Of a stretch of DNA of 64,000 bases, positions 1 through 7,926 are shown in pieces. This DNA is from BOG-932 sp965276835. Lineage in GTDB: Bacteria > Pseudomonadota > Alphaproteobacteria > BOG-932 > Roseiterribacteraceae. The stretch spans positions 2,418,001-2,482,000 of the forward strand of contig OZ255631.1 of assembly GCA_965276835.1 (NCBI GenBank), in the 5' to 3' direction. The position numbers and the translations under genes were made by a program. The notes beneath the pieces were generated by a model that saw only the letters and a list, made by a program, of their open reading frames with translations, was not told the DNA's origin and did no database searches. Within the stretch, counting starts at the first letter, position 1. The number at the start of each line of letters is the position of its first letter.

Positions 1-425
1 GCCTGCCCGCCCTCGCCCCCGCTGACGTTGAGCCAAAGGATATAGAGGCACGCGGCGATCGTCGCACCGAAACCGCCGGCAATCGGCCGCGCCGCGCGGA
101 AGATCAGGAATGCCGTCAGCGCGACGCAGACGCAGGCGACCAGCTTGTACTGAAGGAAACCATCCCCGCCCAATTCGCGGATCGCCGCATAGATCAGGAA
201 CAGGCCGATGGGCTTGCGGTCGAAGATGTCGACATAGGGCAACGCGCCGTGCAGCATACGGTCGCCGACCAGCAGATAAAACTGCTCGTCAAAGCCGAGA
301 ACGGGATTGCCGAAGGTTTGCGCGCGCACCAGCAGCGCGAATGCCAGCAGCCCGAGACAGACCGCCCATGCGGGCGCCCGCACTCCAGTCGCTACGGCAA
401 ATTCTGGATACGCGCGAGATTGCAT
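1..425 (-). CDS. GT39-like membrane glycosyltransferase (N-terminal part, cut by window edge)
   Basis: Only the first 141 codons are in the window, starting at the ATG at 425 and running off the left edge. A short cytoplasmic lead is followed by a hydrophobic segment (about residues 19-35), an acidic Asp-Glu pair in GFDEQFY (about 46-47), the loop motif YVDIFDRKPIG, then two more hydrophobic stretches. This order (first helix, DE motif, D-x-x-x-KP-x-G loop, further helices) is what ArnT/PMT-type GT39 polyprenyl-phosphate-sugar transferases show; these move a sugar from a lipid carrier at the membrane. The substrate cannot be told. It is transcribed away from the SDR at 558. Start choice is moderate because no strong ribosome binding site is seen. 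Confidence 0.7.
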   Translation of the reverse strand, partial: MQSRAYPEFAVATGVRAPAWAVCLGLLAFALLVRAQTFGNPVLGFDEQFYLLVGDRMLHGALPYVDIFDRKPIGLFLIYAAIRELGGDGFLQYKLVACVCVALTAFLIFRAARPIAGGFGATIAACLYILWLNVSGGEGGQ

Positions 426-557
426 GCGATGCCCACGGACACCGGAAGCGTTCCCTGCGGACCGGCGCGGAGAAAACACCATCGCCGACAATTTGTTTCC
501 CTGGAGGTTTCGCGGCCAGGCGATAAGCTTCGGCAGGTTTCCGAGGCAGGAGTTTCG

Positions 558-1310
558 ATGCTGAACGGGTATTCGGTTCTGGTCACCGGCGCATCCGAGG
601 GAATCGGCCGGGGCATCGCGCTGGCCGCGGGCGCGGCGGGGGCCGGCGTGACCGTCACGGCGCTGGACGTCCAGGCGGCGGAACAGGTCGCCGGTGAGAT
701 CCGAGCGCGGGGCGGGTTGGCGATTTCGATAGCGTGCGACGTGACACACCGGGCCGATCTTGAAGGCGCAGTCACCTTTGCTCGGAACAGTTTCGGCAAA
801 CTCGACGCGGCAATCCACAACGCCAATGTCACCGGCGCGCGCGCCCGTTCGGTGCAGGATATCGCGGACGGGGACTGGGAACCGCCGGTTGCGGTCGGGT
901 TGAGGCCAATCTTCCATTCGGCACGCGCAGTTCTGCCGGCCTTGATCGAAACACGCGGATGCATGTTGGTTCTGACCTCACAGTCCGGCATCGACGGCAC
1001 GCCGATCCTGCCGGTCTATTCCGCCGTGAAGGGCGCCCAGCGGGCGCTGGTGAAAAGCCTAGCGCGCGAATGGGGGCCGCTGGGCGTGCGGGTCAACGCC
1101 ATCGCTCCCTCGGCGATGACTCCGGCGCAGGAGGCTTACCTGACCCGCGAGCCGCATATGCGCGCCCACCTGATCGCGCGCTCGCCGCTGCGCAGGATGG
1201 GCGATGCGGAGGGCGACATCGGTCGAGCGGTCAATTTCCTGATCGGGCGCCAGTCTCGGTTCGTCACCGGTCAGACGCTGGTCGTCAATGGCGGCGCGCT
1301 GATGATGTGA
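558..1310 (+). CDS. SDR family oxidoreductase
   Basis: A 250-residue classical short-chain dehydrogenase/reductase. The Rossmann cofactor motif TGASEGIG is at residues 10-17, the catalytic Ser is in LTSQSG, and the YxxxK pair is in YSAVKG. The usual NNAG motif is changed to HNAN, which is unusual for an active member. The start is the ATG at 558, preceded by an AGGCAGG-like ribosome binding site; the open frame continues upstream but that part does not resemble SDR sequence. The C-terminal GGALMM end is typical of FabG-like members. NAD(P)-dependent alcohol/ketone chemistry is expected; substrate unknown. It converges on the PQQ dehydrogenase with only a 3-nt gap between stops. Confidence 0.88.
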   Translation: MLNGYSVLVTGASEGIGRGIALAAGAAGAGVTVTALDVQAAEQVAGEIRARGGLAISIACDVTHRADLEGAVTFARNSFGKLDAAIHNANVTGARARSVQDIADGDWEPPVAVGLRPIFHSARAVLPALIETRGCMLVLTSQSGIDGTPILPVYSAVKGAQRALVKSLAREWGPLGVRVNAIAPSAMTPAQEAYLTREPHMRAHLIARSPLRRMGDAEGDIGRAVNFLIGRQSRFVTGQTLVVNGGALMM

Positions 1311-1313
1311 CGG

Positions 1314-3158
1314 TCACTTCCCGTCGACGCTGAACGCCAGCAGCGCGTTCCCGGCCGGCCCGTAATAGCCGCCGCCGGAATTCACATAGAGCATCCCGCC
1401 GGAGACGATCTGGCCGAAACCGCTGATCGCGCCGCCATGGGCCTGTCCGCCATTGACCGCATCGAACGCGCGGCCAGTATCGAAATCCCACGCGATATGG
1501 CCGTCGGCGACGGCATAGGCGCGGATATGGCCGTCCAGCGAGCCGGAAAAAACCAGGCCGGGGATGATGGCGGGCGCAGCCGGCTGTGCGGCGGAGCAGC
1601 TTTGCATCCCCCAGGTGCAGGCCGGCGGCGGGGCCGGCACATGCCACAGCTTGGCGCCGGTCGCCAACGACAGTGCGGTCAGGCCGCCTTCCGGGTGCGG
1701 CGGCTTGCCGGGTTCCGGGATCGCGGAGCTGGCCTGGACGTCCGAAATCGGCACGTAGAGCCGTTCGCCATCGGTGGCGATGCCGTGCTCCACGCCGCCG
1801 AACGGGCCGCCAAGGCCGAGCCGCGTCTGCCAAACGATCTTGCCGTTATCGTCGGGATCGAAGGCGAAGACCACGCCGCTTTTCTGACCGGCCAGCACAA
1901 GTTGCTTGCCGCCCGGCAGGGTTTGCAGAACGGTTGCGCTGCCGAAATCGATATCCTGCCCGGGTGTGTCCGTGCAGTTGCCGGTGCCCGGCTGGGCGCA
2001 GACGACGAACACGTCCTTTGTCGTGCCCTGCGTCGCCCACAGCCGCTTGCCCGTGGTGAGGTCGAACGCCATCACCGCGTCGGATGTGCCGGTGTCGGCC
2101 CCGCTGTAACCGTTGCCCGTGCCGAGATAGATGCGGTTGCGCTTGGCGTCGATCGTCGGCGCGGACCAAACCGGAGCGCCCGACGGGCCGAACATCTGCG
2201 TGCCTGCGGAATTCACCTTCAGCTTCGCCGGTGCGTCCGGGATGGTGTAGGCCTTCCAGGCAACTTGACCCGTGGCGGCGTCGAGCGCGACCAGCACGCC
2301 GCGAAAGCTGCAACACGGATAGGCAGGATCGACCGCCGCCGATTCCTCGCCGGACGACACCGGCGCGTAAAGCCTGCCCTGATAAAGCACCGGCGATCCG
2401 CGCACCTGGGCCAGCGGATGCGGGTCGGCCCGGACAGTCCAGACGGGCTGGCCGGTCAGGGCATCGACCGCATGGACGAAACCGGCCATGTCGCCGAAAA
2501 AGGCGGTCAGTCTCGCCCCCACCGGGCCGACGCTGATCGCGGTCTTGACCGGCGCACCGGCGTCGATCGTCCAGTGGGTGCAGCCGGTCGACGCATCGAG
2601 CGCGAAGACCGTCCCCGTCACGCTGGGAACGAACAGAAGATTGCCCACCCGCGTCGGCTGGCCGACGGCCTCGCTGCCGGGATAGGCGAAGGCCCACTTG
2701 ACCTTGAGCCGCGGCACGTCGGCGGCGGCGATGCCGGGATCGGACTGGAACCGTGTGTTTTCCGGATCGCGCCCCCAGCTGCCCCAGTCCGGCCCCGTTT
2801 CGCTTGCGGCGGCGGGCGTCTTGCACATGTTCGCACGCGGATCGGGCGCGGACCAGCCACCGGTATTCTTGTACGTCAGAAAGACGACCAACTGGTTGAT
2901 GTCGGCTTGGGTCAGGCCCTGGGCCTGCTGCCGCATCGGGCCCGCGGTCAAAGTATGCAAAACCTGGTCGGAGCTGAGATGGCTCAGCACATAGCGCGGC
3001 GGAATGCGGCCTTGCGGATGGTCATGACAGACGGCGCAGCGTTGCCCGAAAAGCTCCGCCCCGCGCGCCGCAATGTCGATCGCCGCCTCCGACCCGGCAT
3101 GCGCCGTTCCGGCCAGCAGGCCGAGCGCCGCCAGCGCCAATCCAACGATACGCCTCAT
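1314..3158 (-). CDS. Cytochrome c / PQQ beta-propeller dehydrogenase, polyvinyl-alcohol-dehydrogenase-like
   Basis: A 614-residue exported protein. A signal peptide ends near the AHA at residues 19-21. A cytochrome c domain follows with haem motif CAVCH at 41-45, then from about residue 120 a PQQ-type eight-bladed propeller with repeated W-x-x-x-A-G and A-x-D-A-x-T-G blade motifs (for example ALDASTG, ALDAATGQ, AFDLTTGK, SLATGAKLW). An N-terminal cytochrome followed by a PQQ propeller matches cytochrome-type polyvinyl alcohol dehydrogenase (EC 1.1.2.6), known from sphingomonads. Family knowledge implies a periplasmic secondary-alcohol dehydrogenase passing electrons to cytochrome c; the real substrate is not proven. 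No partner oxidised-PVA hydrolase is adjacent. Confidence 0.82.
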   Translation of the reverse strand: MRRIVGLALAALGLLAGTAHAGSEAAIDIAARGAELFGQRCAVCHDHPQGRIPPRYVLSHLSSDQVLHTLTAGPMRQQAQGLTQADINQLVVFLTYKNTGGWSAPDPRANMCKTPAAASETGPDWGSWGRDPENTRFQSDPGIAAADVPRLKVKWAFAYPGSEAVGQPTRVGNLLFVPSVTGTVFALDASTGCTHWTIDAGAPVKTAISVGPVGARLTAFFGDMAGFVHAVDALTGQPVWTVRADPHPLAQVRGSPVLYQGRLYAPVSSGEESAAVDPAYPCCSFRGVLVALDAATGQVAWKAYTIPDAPAKLKVNSAGTQMFGPSGAPVWSAPTIDAKRNRIYLGTGNGYSGADTGTSDAVMAFDLTTGKRLWATQGTTKDVFVVCAQPGTGNCTDTPGQDIDFGSATVLQTLPGGKQLVLAGQKSGVVFAFDPDDNGKIVWQTRLGLGGPFGGVEHGIATDGERLYVPISDVQASSAIPEPGKPPHPEGGLTALSLATGAKLWHVPAPPPACTWGMQSCSAAQPAAPAIIPGLVFSGSLDGHIRAYAVADGHIAWDFDTGRAFDAVNGGQAHGGAISGFGQIVSGGMLYVNSGGGYYGPAGNALLAFSVDGK

Positions 3159-3211
3159 CCCGCTTCTCCCAATCGTTCCGCCGGGCTGTTCCCGGGCGGT
3201 TGCTCCAGTGG

Positions 3212-3661
3212 CTACTCCCGATGCCCGGATTGGATCGTCGCCGTCTCCGTCCAGTCCACGATCTCCTTGCGCATGGCGATCCGCCAGCCGTCCTGTGTTC
3301 GCACGAAGACGTCATGATAACGGATGATCATCGTGACAACTTGGTTTTCGGCGTAGCCGCCTTTCTGGAGGTGACGGCCGGCGCAATAGGTTTCGCCGGT
3401 TGCCCGGTCGCCATTCAGATCGATCGTCTGCTGGTGCGTGGCATGCCAGGATGACACGAAGCTGTCCTTCATGATCGGGAAAATCGAGCAGATTTGCTCG
3501 ATCCCCTCGAAGCGCCAACCCGGCCCCTCCAGCACCGCATCGGCGGCGAAGACCCGGCGCAGCAATGGCTCGTCCAACCGGTCCACCGCCTGGGCATAAT
3601 CGAGCGCCAGCCGGTTAATCGCACGCTCGTCGAGCATGGCCTTGAGCGCGTCATCCATCAC
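3212..3661 (-). CDS. SnoaL-like / NTF2-fold protein
   Basis: A 149-residue protein beginning with an acidic helix followed by the RLALDYAQAVDRLD segment typical of the SnoaL_4 branch of the NTF2-like superfamily, and ending with a W-R-I-A-x-R beta-strand motif. Members are cone-shaped barrels acting as dehydratases, isomerases or ring-hydroxylating dioxygenase small-subunit-like proteins. It lies 53 nt upstream of, and in the same direction as, the PQQ dehydrogenase, so the two may be co-transcribed. A paralogue lies at 55358-55930. Function beyond the fold is not deducible. Confidence 0.78.
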   Translation of the reverse strand: MMDDALKAMLDERAINRLALDYAQAVDRLDEPLLRRVFAADAVLEGPGWRFEGIEQICSIFPIMKDSFVSSWHATHQQTIDLNGDRATGETYCAGRHLQKGGYAENQVVTMIIRYHDVFVRTQDGWRIAMRKEIVDWTETATIQSGHRE

Positions 3662-3781
3662 ATGGCTCTCCGGACAAGATCAAGCTGCTCCAAGCATTCA
3701 AATCGATAGCGTACCACCGCATTTTTACAGCTTGATCCAGATCATTCACAGTTAATCCTGCGAACGGCGACACTGCCAGCT

Positions 3782-4144
3782 ATGGACAAGCGTAAACAGA
3801 AACTTTTAGCAACCCTGGCGGTGGTATTTGGCGCCTCGTTCGCAGTGGCTCAGGCCCGGGCGGGCATCCTGGTCTACGATGGCATCACCTACACGCTGAC
3901 GGACTCGACGACCGGCTCCGCGCTGACCAACCAGTTCACGCTGACCATCAGCGGCATCAACGGTCCCTTGGATACTGAAAAGGGCCGTAAGGCCATGGGC
4001 CTTTTTTTAAAAGGGTCGTGGGCATCCCTTGAGCTTCTACCCGACTACGCGATCTATAAGTTCCTGGAAGCTAACTCCAGGACAAGCTCATCTTATCACA
4101 TCCGGTATGATGCTTGGACGCAAAGGCGACTGTTGGAAAAATGA
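3782..4144 (+). pseudogene. Truncated PEP-CTERM/XDD-type exported protein fragment
   Basis: The open frame codes for 120 residues. The first part has a signal peptide (hydrophobic core after MDKRKQK, cleavage near AQARA) followed by ILVYDGITYTLT and the DTEKGRKAMG segment. Many PEP-CTERM surface proteins start like this, with a DTE-GR motif in the first beta-sheet. After about residue 70 the likeness stops, there is no PEP-CTERM anchor, and composition becomes AT-rich. The break coincides with a hairpin and T-run at 3989-4008. I read this as the 5' end of a surface-protein gene whose remainder was lost; it could still be translated as a short secreted peptide. Confidence 0.5.
3989..4008 (+). 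terminator. Intrinsic-terminator-like hairpin inside the truncated gene
   Basis: Arms AAGGCC (3989-3994) and GGCCTT (3998-4003) pair perfectly around a 3-nt loop and run into a tract of seven T residues (4002-4008). It sits in the reading frame of the truncated PEP-CTERM-like gene, exactly where protein similarity is lost, which supports a rearrangement junction. Confidence 0.45.
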
Positions 4145-4243
4145 CACAAGAAAGAGAACTCGGTATGAACCACGTAAATTGATCTTGAGTGCGGAATCCG
4201 ACGATGCGCTAATGCGCGAAATCCCCCGCAGGACCAGAAGATC

Positions 4244-4990
4244 ATGTTTGAAGTCGATCCGCAGACGTATTCCTTCGACCAACTTTTAAGCTGGCTAAAA
4301 GAGCCTGTCACCGATCCATTATCCAGCAATGTAGCACACGAAAACTATCTGTTGATGCATCCCAGGACATCGTTCGTGAAGAACCTTCCGGCTGGTTCAA
4401 CCTTGTTCGACATTGGCTCTGGGCGGGGCGGATTAGTTGGGTTCAAGGACTGGCTAGGGTTCAAGCGACAAGACCTTCGCTTCGTTGGAGCATCACTTGC
4501 CCATGGAGAACACACCCACAAATACGATGAGTTTTTCGTCGGAAATCTGGACCAAAAAAAGCCAGTCTTCGATATCCCGCCACAATATGCCCTAGCCTCT
4601 CAATTGATCGAGCATGTCGGGAAGCCAGATGAGTTGTTTTCTTGGATTGGCGAACTTCTTCCGAGGGCAGGAAGATTCTATCTCGACTGGCCGAGCGCGC
4701 ATACTGTCGATCTACCAAAGCGCAAACTATTTTTCGACGCTGGATTCAACGTTACCACGCTGAATTTCTTTGACGACGGTACACACCTAACCGCGTATCC
4801 CATTCCCGATATTGCCAACCGGCTAGAGGATTGTGGCTTTCGCATTCAGGCAGCGGGCTATATTGAGATGCCGTTTATTGCTGAGTCTCTGAAGCACAAC
4901 GGTATTCTGGAGAACAACTCGTATTTCATGAGCATGGCGCTTTGGCTGAGAACCCGCTTCACATCTTACGTTGTTGCGGAAAAGATCTAG
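4244..4990 (+). CDS. Class I SAM-dependent methyltransferase-like protein
   Basis: A 248-residue protein with the SAM-binding motif I LFDIGSGRGG (about residues 53-62) and an acidic post-I region. Around residue 120 is ALASQLIEHV, which resembles the motif IV region of methyltransferases attached to glycan or polyketide clusters. Base composition is clearly more AT-rich than in neighbouring genes and codon use differs, pointing to recent acquisition. It has no co-directional partner; gene debris lies on both sides. The methylated substrate is unknown. The start at 4244 gives a compact Rossmann fold, though no strong ribosome binding site was seen. Confidence 0.65.
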   Translation: MFEVDPQTYSFDQLLSWLKEPVTDPLSSNVAHENYLLMHPRTSFVKNLPAGSTLFDIGSGRGGLVGFKDWLGFKRQDLRFVGASLAHGEHTHKYDEFFVGNLDQKKPVFDIPPQYALASQLIEHVGKPDELFSWIGELLPRAGRFYLDWPSAHTVDLPKRKLFFDAGFNVTTLNFFDDGTHLTAYPIPDIANRLEDCGFRIQAAGYIEMPFIAESLKHNGILENNSYFMSMALWLRTRFTSYVVAEKI

Positions 4991-5073
4991 GATGCACCAA
5001 ATTTCCTATACGATCTGGCCAGAGCTATTATTTGCTAATATTTTAATTACGGGAACTATCCGGTTACCGTACC

Positions 5074-5363
5074 ATGACACTGCATCTAGTTTTACCCCGC
5101 CGTGACAGGCTGGAGACCAGACAGCATTTAGAAGACGCCTTCCATGAGTGGTTGGCGCTGAATCATTATGACTTATACGCTGGACTGTCTGGCGATGTCT
5201 TGGATTTTTCGACATACTGCGGTTCCAGCTGGCCGCGAAAAACGGAATCGCGCAGCTTATTGTTGAAATACCGTCGGTCTTCAAACCGGCCAATGCCGGC
5301 TTGCCCGACCGGCGCACGCGCGGCGTCATCGTGTCGTCGGTGACTTTCGAGCGAATACTCTGA
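5074..5363 (+). pseudogene. Frameshifted 3' gene remnant
   Basis: Two overlapping plus-strand frames look protein-like in succession: 5074 to about 5210 (containing AFHEWLALNHYDLYAG) and then a shifted frame from about 5208 to the TGA at 5361-5363 (containing QLAAKNGIAQLIVEIPSVF). Joined across a T-rich stretch near 5205-5210 they would form one C-terminal domain of roughly 95 residues. I do not recognise the family. The debris lies in the AT-rich patch with the methyltransferase and ends just before a strong hairpin. Confidence 0.3.
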
Positions 5364-5371
5364 AACAAAAG

Positions 5372-5408
5372 CTTGGTGCCTTCTCTTTTTCCAAGGGAGG
5401 GCACCAAG
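5372..5408 (+). terminator. Strong inverted repeat after gene remnant
   Basis: The 9-bp arms CTTGGTGCC (5372-5380) and GGCACCAAG (5400-5408) pair perfectly around a 19-nt loop. The site lies just after the stop of the remnant at 5361. There is no long T-run after the second arm, so it could be a degenerate terminator or the edge of a lost element. Confidence 0.4.
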
Positions 5409-5455
5409 AACGATTACGACCTGGTGGCTAAACGTTTAGAGCTGTACCCGCGTCC

Positions 5456-5731
5456 CTAAATGGGATCGGAAGCTAAAATCGCCTCCCGCGCCACATAGCG
5501 GTGGCCTGACGGATCCGATCCCGCCTCGAAGCCGGTATTGGCGTCGAGGTGACGCGGCGGCTGCACGGCTGCCAGACATTCGGCATAGGTTGAAAATATC
5601 CAATGGCGGCTCGGCCGCTCCCCGGCTGCCGGCAGGTCGGGCGTGAGCCCTATATCCTTCCCTTCGGCATAGCACACGCGTTCGAACAACTCATAAGCCA
5701 CGGCTTGCGCACCCCCGATTACCTGCGTCAT
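5456..5731 (-). CDS. Small hypothetical protein (91 aa)
   Basis: The start at 5731 is chosen because GAGGAAG lies immediately upstream at proper spacing; the longer open frame to 5815 has no such site. The product begins MTQVIGGAQAVAYELFE, has one aromatic-rich stretch (RHWIFSTYAECLAAV) and no membrane segment or signal peptide. I do not recognise it. It lies downstream of, and in the same direction as, the serine hydrolase gene, separated by a perfect hairpin at 5747-5771 that abuts the ribosome binding site. Confidence 0.6.
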   Translation of the reverse strand: MTQVIGGAQAVAYELFERVCYAEGKDIGLTPDLPAAGERPSRHWIFSTYAECLAAVQPPRHLDANTGFEAGSDPSGHRYVAREAILASDPI

Positions 5732-5746
5732 CGCTTCCTCCCGTTT

Positions 5747-5771
5747 AAAGGCCGATCGTCGATCGGCCTTT
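5747..5771 (-). promoter_or_regulatory. Perfect 11-bp hairpin next to a ribosome binding site
   Basis: Arms AAAGGCCGATC (5747-5757) and GATCGGCCTTT (5761-5771) are perfectly complementary around a 3-nt loop. On the minus strand the second arm ends only a few bases before the GAGGAAG ribosome binding site of the gene starting at 5731. It may be the terminator of the serine hydrolase gene (weak T-run) or an mRNA structure controlling translation of the small gene. Confidence 0.45.
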
Positions 5772-5871
5772 ATCTTAGGTGGGAGATAGATCCACGAATT
5801 CCATGTCGAGATCATGGGTGCGGGCGGCCGGTTTTCCCGGCCGCCCTTCCCTCATCCGGTGCGGCTCGCCC

Positions 5872-7668
5872 TCACCCGCAGGTCGACCAGGTTTGCAGCG
5901 CTTGGTGTACCTGCTCGCGCAGCAACTCGGCGCCAGCACCGGTTGCGGTGAAGAGGGGGTTCTGGTCGGCGATCGATTTCGTGCTCTCGTGGAAGAAGCC
6001 GAACACATATTGCCGGGCGCTTTTGGCGGCGCCGTCGCAGACCGGCAGGCTGACATAGCCGTCGATCCCGACATCGCCATATTCGGTCTGCCCATTCAGG
6101 TCAGGCGTGCCGCCCGGCCAGGTGTAGCCGCCTGATTTATAGGTCAGCTTGATGCCGGCGATGAACTTGTTCACCTTCGCGGCGGGCAGGGTTTTAGGCG
6201 CCTCGGCCTTCACGATAGGCTGCAGATCGGCCCACATGCCGGCGAAATCGTAATCCCGGCCGGCCATCATGCCGAACAGCGATTTCACAAAGGGTGCGGG
6301 CAGGATCGTGTGGGTGGCGAGCCCGGTATAGAGTAGGCCCGCGTCATCCAGGGTCAGCGTGTTATGCGGCCCGGGGCAATCGACATAGCCGTTGAACGCC
6401 GTGTTCGACATCCCCAGCCCATGGGCATAGCTGTTGATCTTCGCCATGCCGAAACGCCTCAGCAGCATGTCGGTTCGTGCGTTGTCGGAATTTTGCATCA
6501 TTTGGGTGATGGCGCTGGCCAGCGTTTCTGTGCCGATCTGGGTGAAGTTGCAGAAATTGTTCGGGTCCAGCTTTGGCACGACGTCGTTCAAATGGGCAGC
6601 CCCGGCATGCACCCGGCTCATCGCGTAAGCGGCGATCACTACCTTGATGGCGCTGGCCGGTTCGAACTTCCGCGCATCGTTCGCCGCGCACGGCACCGGC
6701 CCGTCGGTCACGATGCTGCCGCCGATCTGACGAACATAGTTGCCGTTCCAACCGGTGCCGTTGGCATGCGCCAGGCCGATCAGTCGCGCGGTGCAGGCAT
6801 TCGAGTTGTTGATCATGACGCTGTTGAACCGGCGGCTGCCGCCCGGAAAGGTGGAGCGCAGCTGGGTCAGGCGGGCGCCGTTCTCGAACACCAGCTGCGA
6901 CAGGGTCGAGGCATCGGTGTTGCTGTAGAACCACCAGGGCGCTGTGGGCTTGCCCTGCATCACGGCGGCGAACGTCGACGCGCCGGGTACGTTGTTGAAG
7001 GTCAGCAACTGCGCCGTGTTGGTGTTGACGCGACCCAGCAGGGCGGAGGTGCTGTCCCTCAGATACCACCACCAGGAATCGGCATCGGCACCGCTGTTGG
7101 AGATGGCGATGGCGGCATAGCTGGTGCTGCCGCTGACGGCATAGGGCTCCAAGTCGACCAGACGCACATTGCTATGCGCAGCCAGGTCCGCCTTGATCTG
7201 CGTTTCGTTGCCGACCCACCAGTACCAGCCTTTCGCGTCGGCGCCGGTATTGGGCACCATGACGCTGGCGAAGTAAGTGGTGCCATTCACCACATAGGGC
7301 GCGATGCTGATCAACCGGGCATTATTGGCGGTCAACGCGGCGCTGACCTGCGGGATGCTCTGGCCGTAATACCACCACCAGCCCTTGGCATAGGCGCCGG
7401 AATTGGCAACCAGCGCCACGGTGAAGACCGGGCCGGACGCGGTGGCCGATTCCACCTGCAGATCGACGATGCGGTAATGGCCGCCGGAGAGGACGGCGTT
7501 CAGCTGAGCCGGGGTCTGCCCGTAATAATAGAGCCAGGCGGTCGGCGTGCTCATCACGCGTTCGATTGCGTTGGCATCGGCCAGCGTGGTCGGCAGGCTT
7601 GAGCCCGACAAGCCTGCCGCGGTAAGGACGGTGGCCAGCATAAGGCCACGAAGGAATAAGCGGGACAT
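5872..7668 (-). CDS. Exported serine hydrolase with BTRD1 repeats and class A beta-lactamase-like domain
   Basis: A 598-residue protein with a signal peptide. Residues of about 35-270 hold five or so 45-50-residue repeats, each with an aromatic W-W-Y-Y/W start and a closing N/S-x-G-A-x-A-K/D-x-W (compare GAYAKGWWWYYG, GADAKGWYWWVG, GADADSWWWYL). I recognise these as bacterial tandem repeat domain 1 (BTRD1). The C-terminal half is a penicillin-recognising serine hydrolase: S-x-x-K in PASAIKVV, SDN in MQNSDNAR and a KSG triad in TYKSGGYTW. Beta-lactamase-like acyl-enzyme chemistry is expected in the periplasm or outside the cell; similar repeats occur in secreted hydrolases. The start has a GGAGGAA site 6-7 nt upstream. 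Confidence 0.8.
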   Translation of the reverse strand: MSRLFLRGLMLATVLTAAGLSGSSLPTTLADANAIERVMSTPTAWLYYYGQTPAQLNAVLSGGHYRIVDLQVESATASGPVFTVALVANSGAYAKGWWWYYGQSIPQVSAALTANNARLISIAPYVVNGTTYFASVMVPNTGADAKGWYWWVGNETQIKADLAAHSNVRLVDLEPYAVSGSTSYAAIAISNSGADADSWWWYLRDSTSALLGRVNTNTAQLLTFNNVPGASTFAAVMQGKPTAPWWFYSNTDASTLSQLVFENGARLTQLRSTFPGGSRRFNSVMINNSNACTARLIGLAHANGTGWNGNYVRQIGGSIVTDGPVPCAANDARKFEPASAIKVVIAAYAMSRVHAGAAHLNDVVPKLDPNNFCNFTQIGTETLASAITQMMQNSDNARTDMLLRRFGMAKINSYAHGLGMSNTAFNGYVDCPGPHNTLTLDDAGLLYTGLATHTILPAPFVKSLFGMMAGRDYDFAGMWADLQPIVKAEAPKTLPAAKVNKFIAGIKLTYKSGGYTWPGGTPDLNGQTEYGDVGIDGYVSLPVCDGAAKSARQYVFGFFHESTKSIADQNPLFTATGAGAELLREQVHQALQTWSTCG

Positions 7669-7926
7669 AAGAGTTCCTCCGGAATGCGGCTGTTAGGTCG
7701 TGCAAATCGACTAGGGAGGAGGCCCTGTAAAGGACACTAAAATGTTCTAAAAAATTCTAAATCACATAATATCTCAAATACTTATGCAAATATTACCAAC
7801 ACTCGGCCGCATAGCCGTTTAGGCTGTTCGTCGATGCCCGTGGCCTGTTCGCCGAATGACCGTTCGATTTCACAAGGGTTCGGCGCAGTGTTCGCGCCTT
7901 ATCGTCGAACGAAGGGATGTTTGGAG
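7669..7926. other. Divergent intergenic region, AT-rich
   Basis: This 258-bp gap separates the divergent serine hydrolase and exported methyltransferase-fold genes. A marked AT-rich block lies at about 7735-7795 and presumably holds the promoters, but I could not assign convincing -35/-10 pairs. The longer plus-strand frame that begins at 7834 is not preferred as a start for the following gene. Confidence 0.5.
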
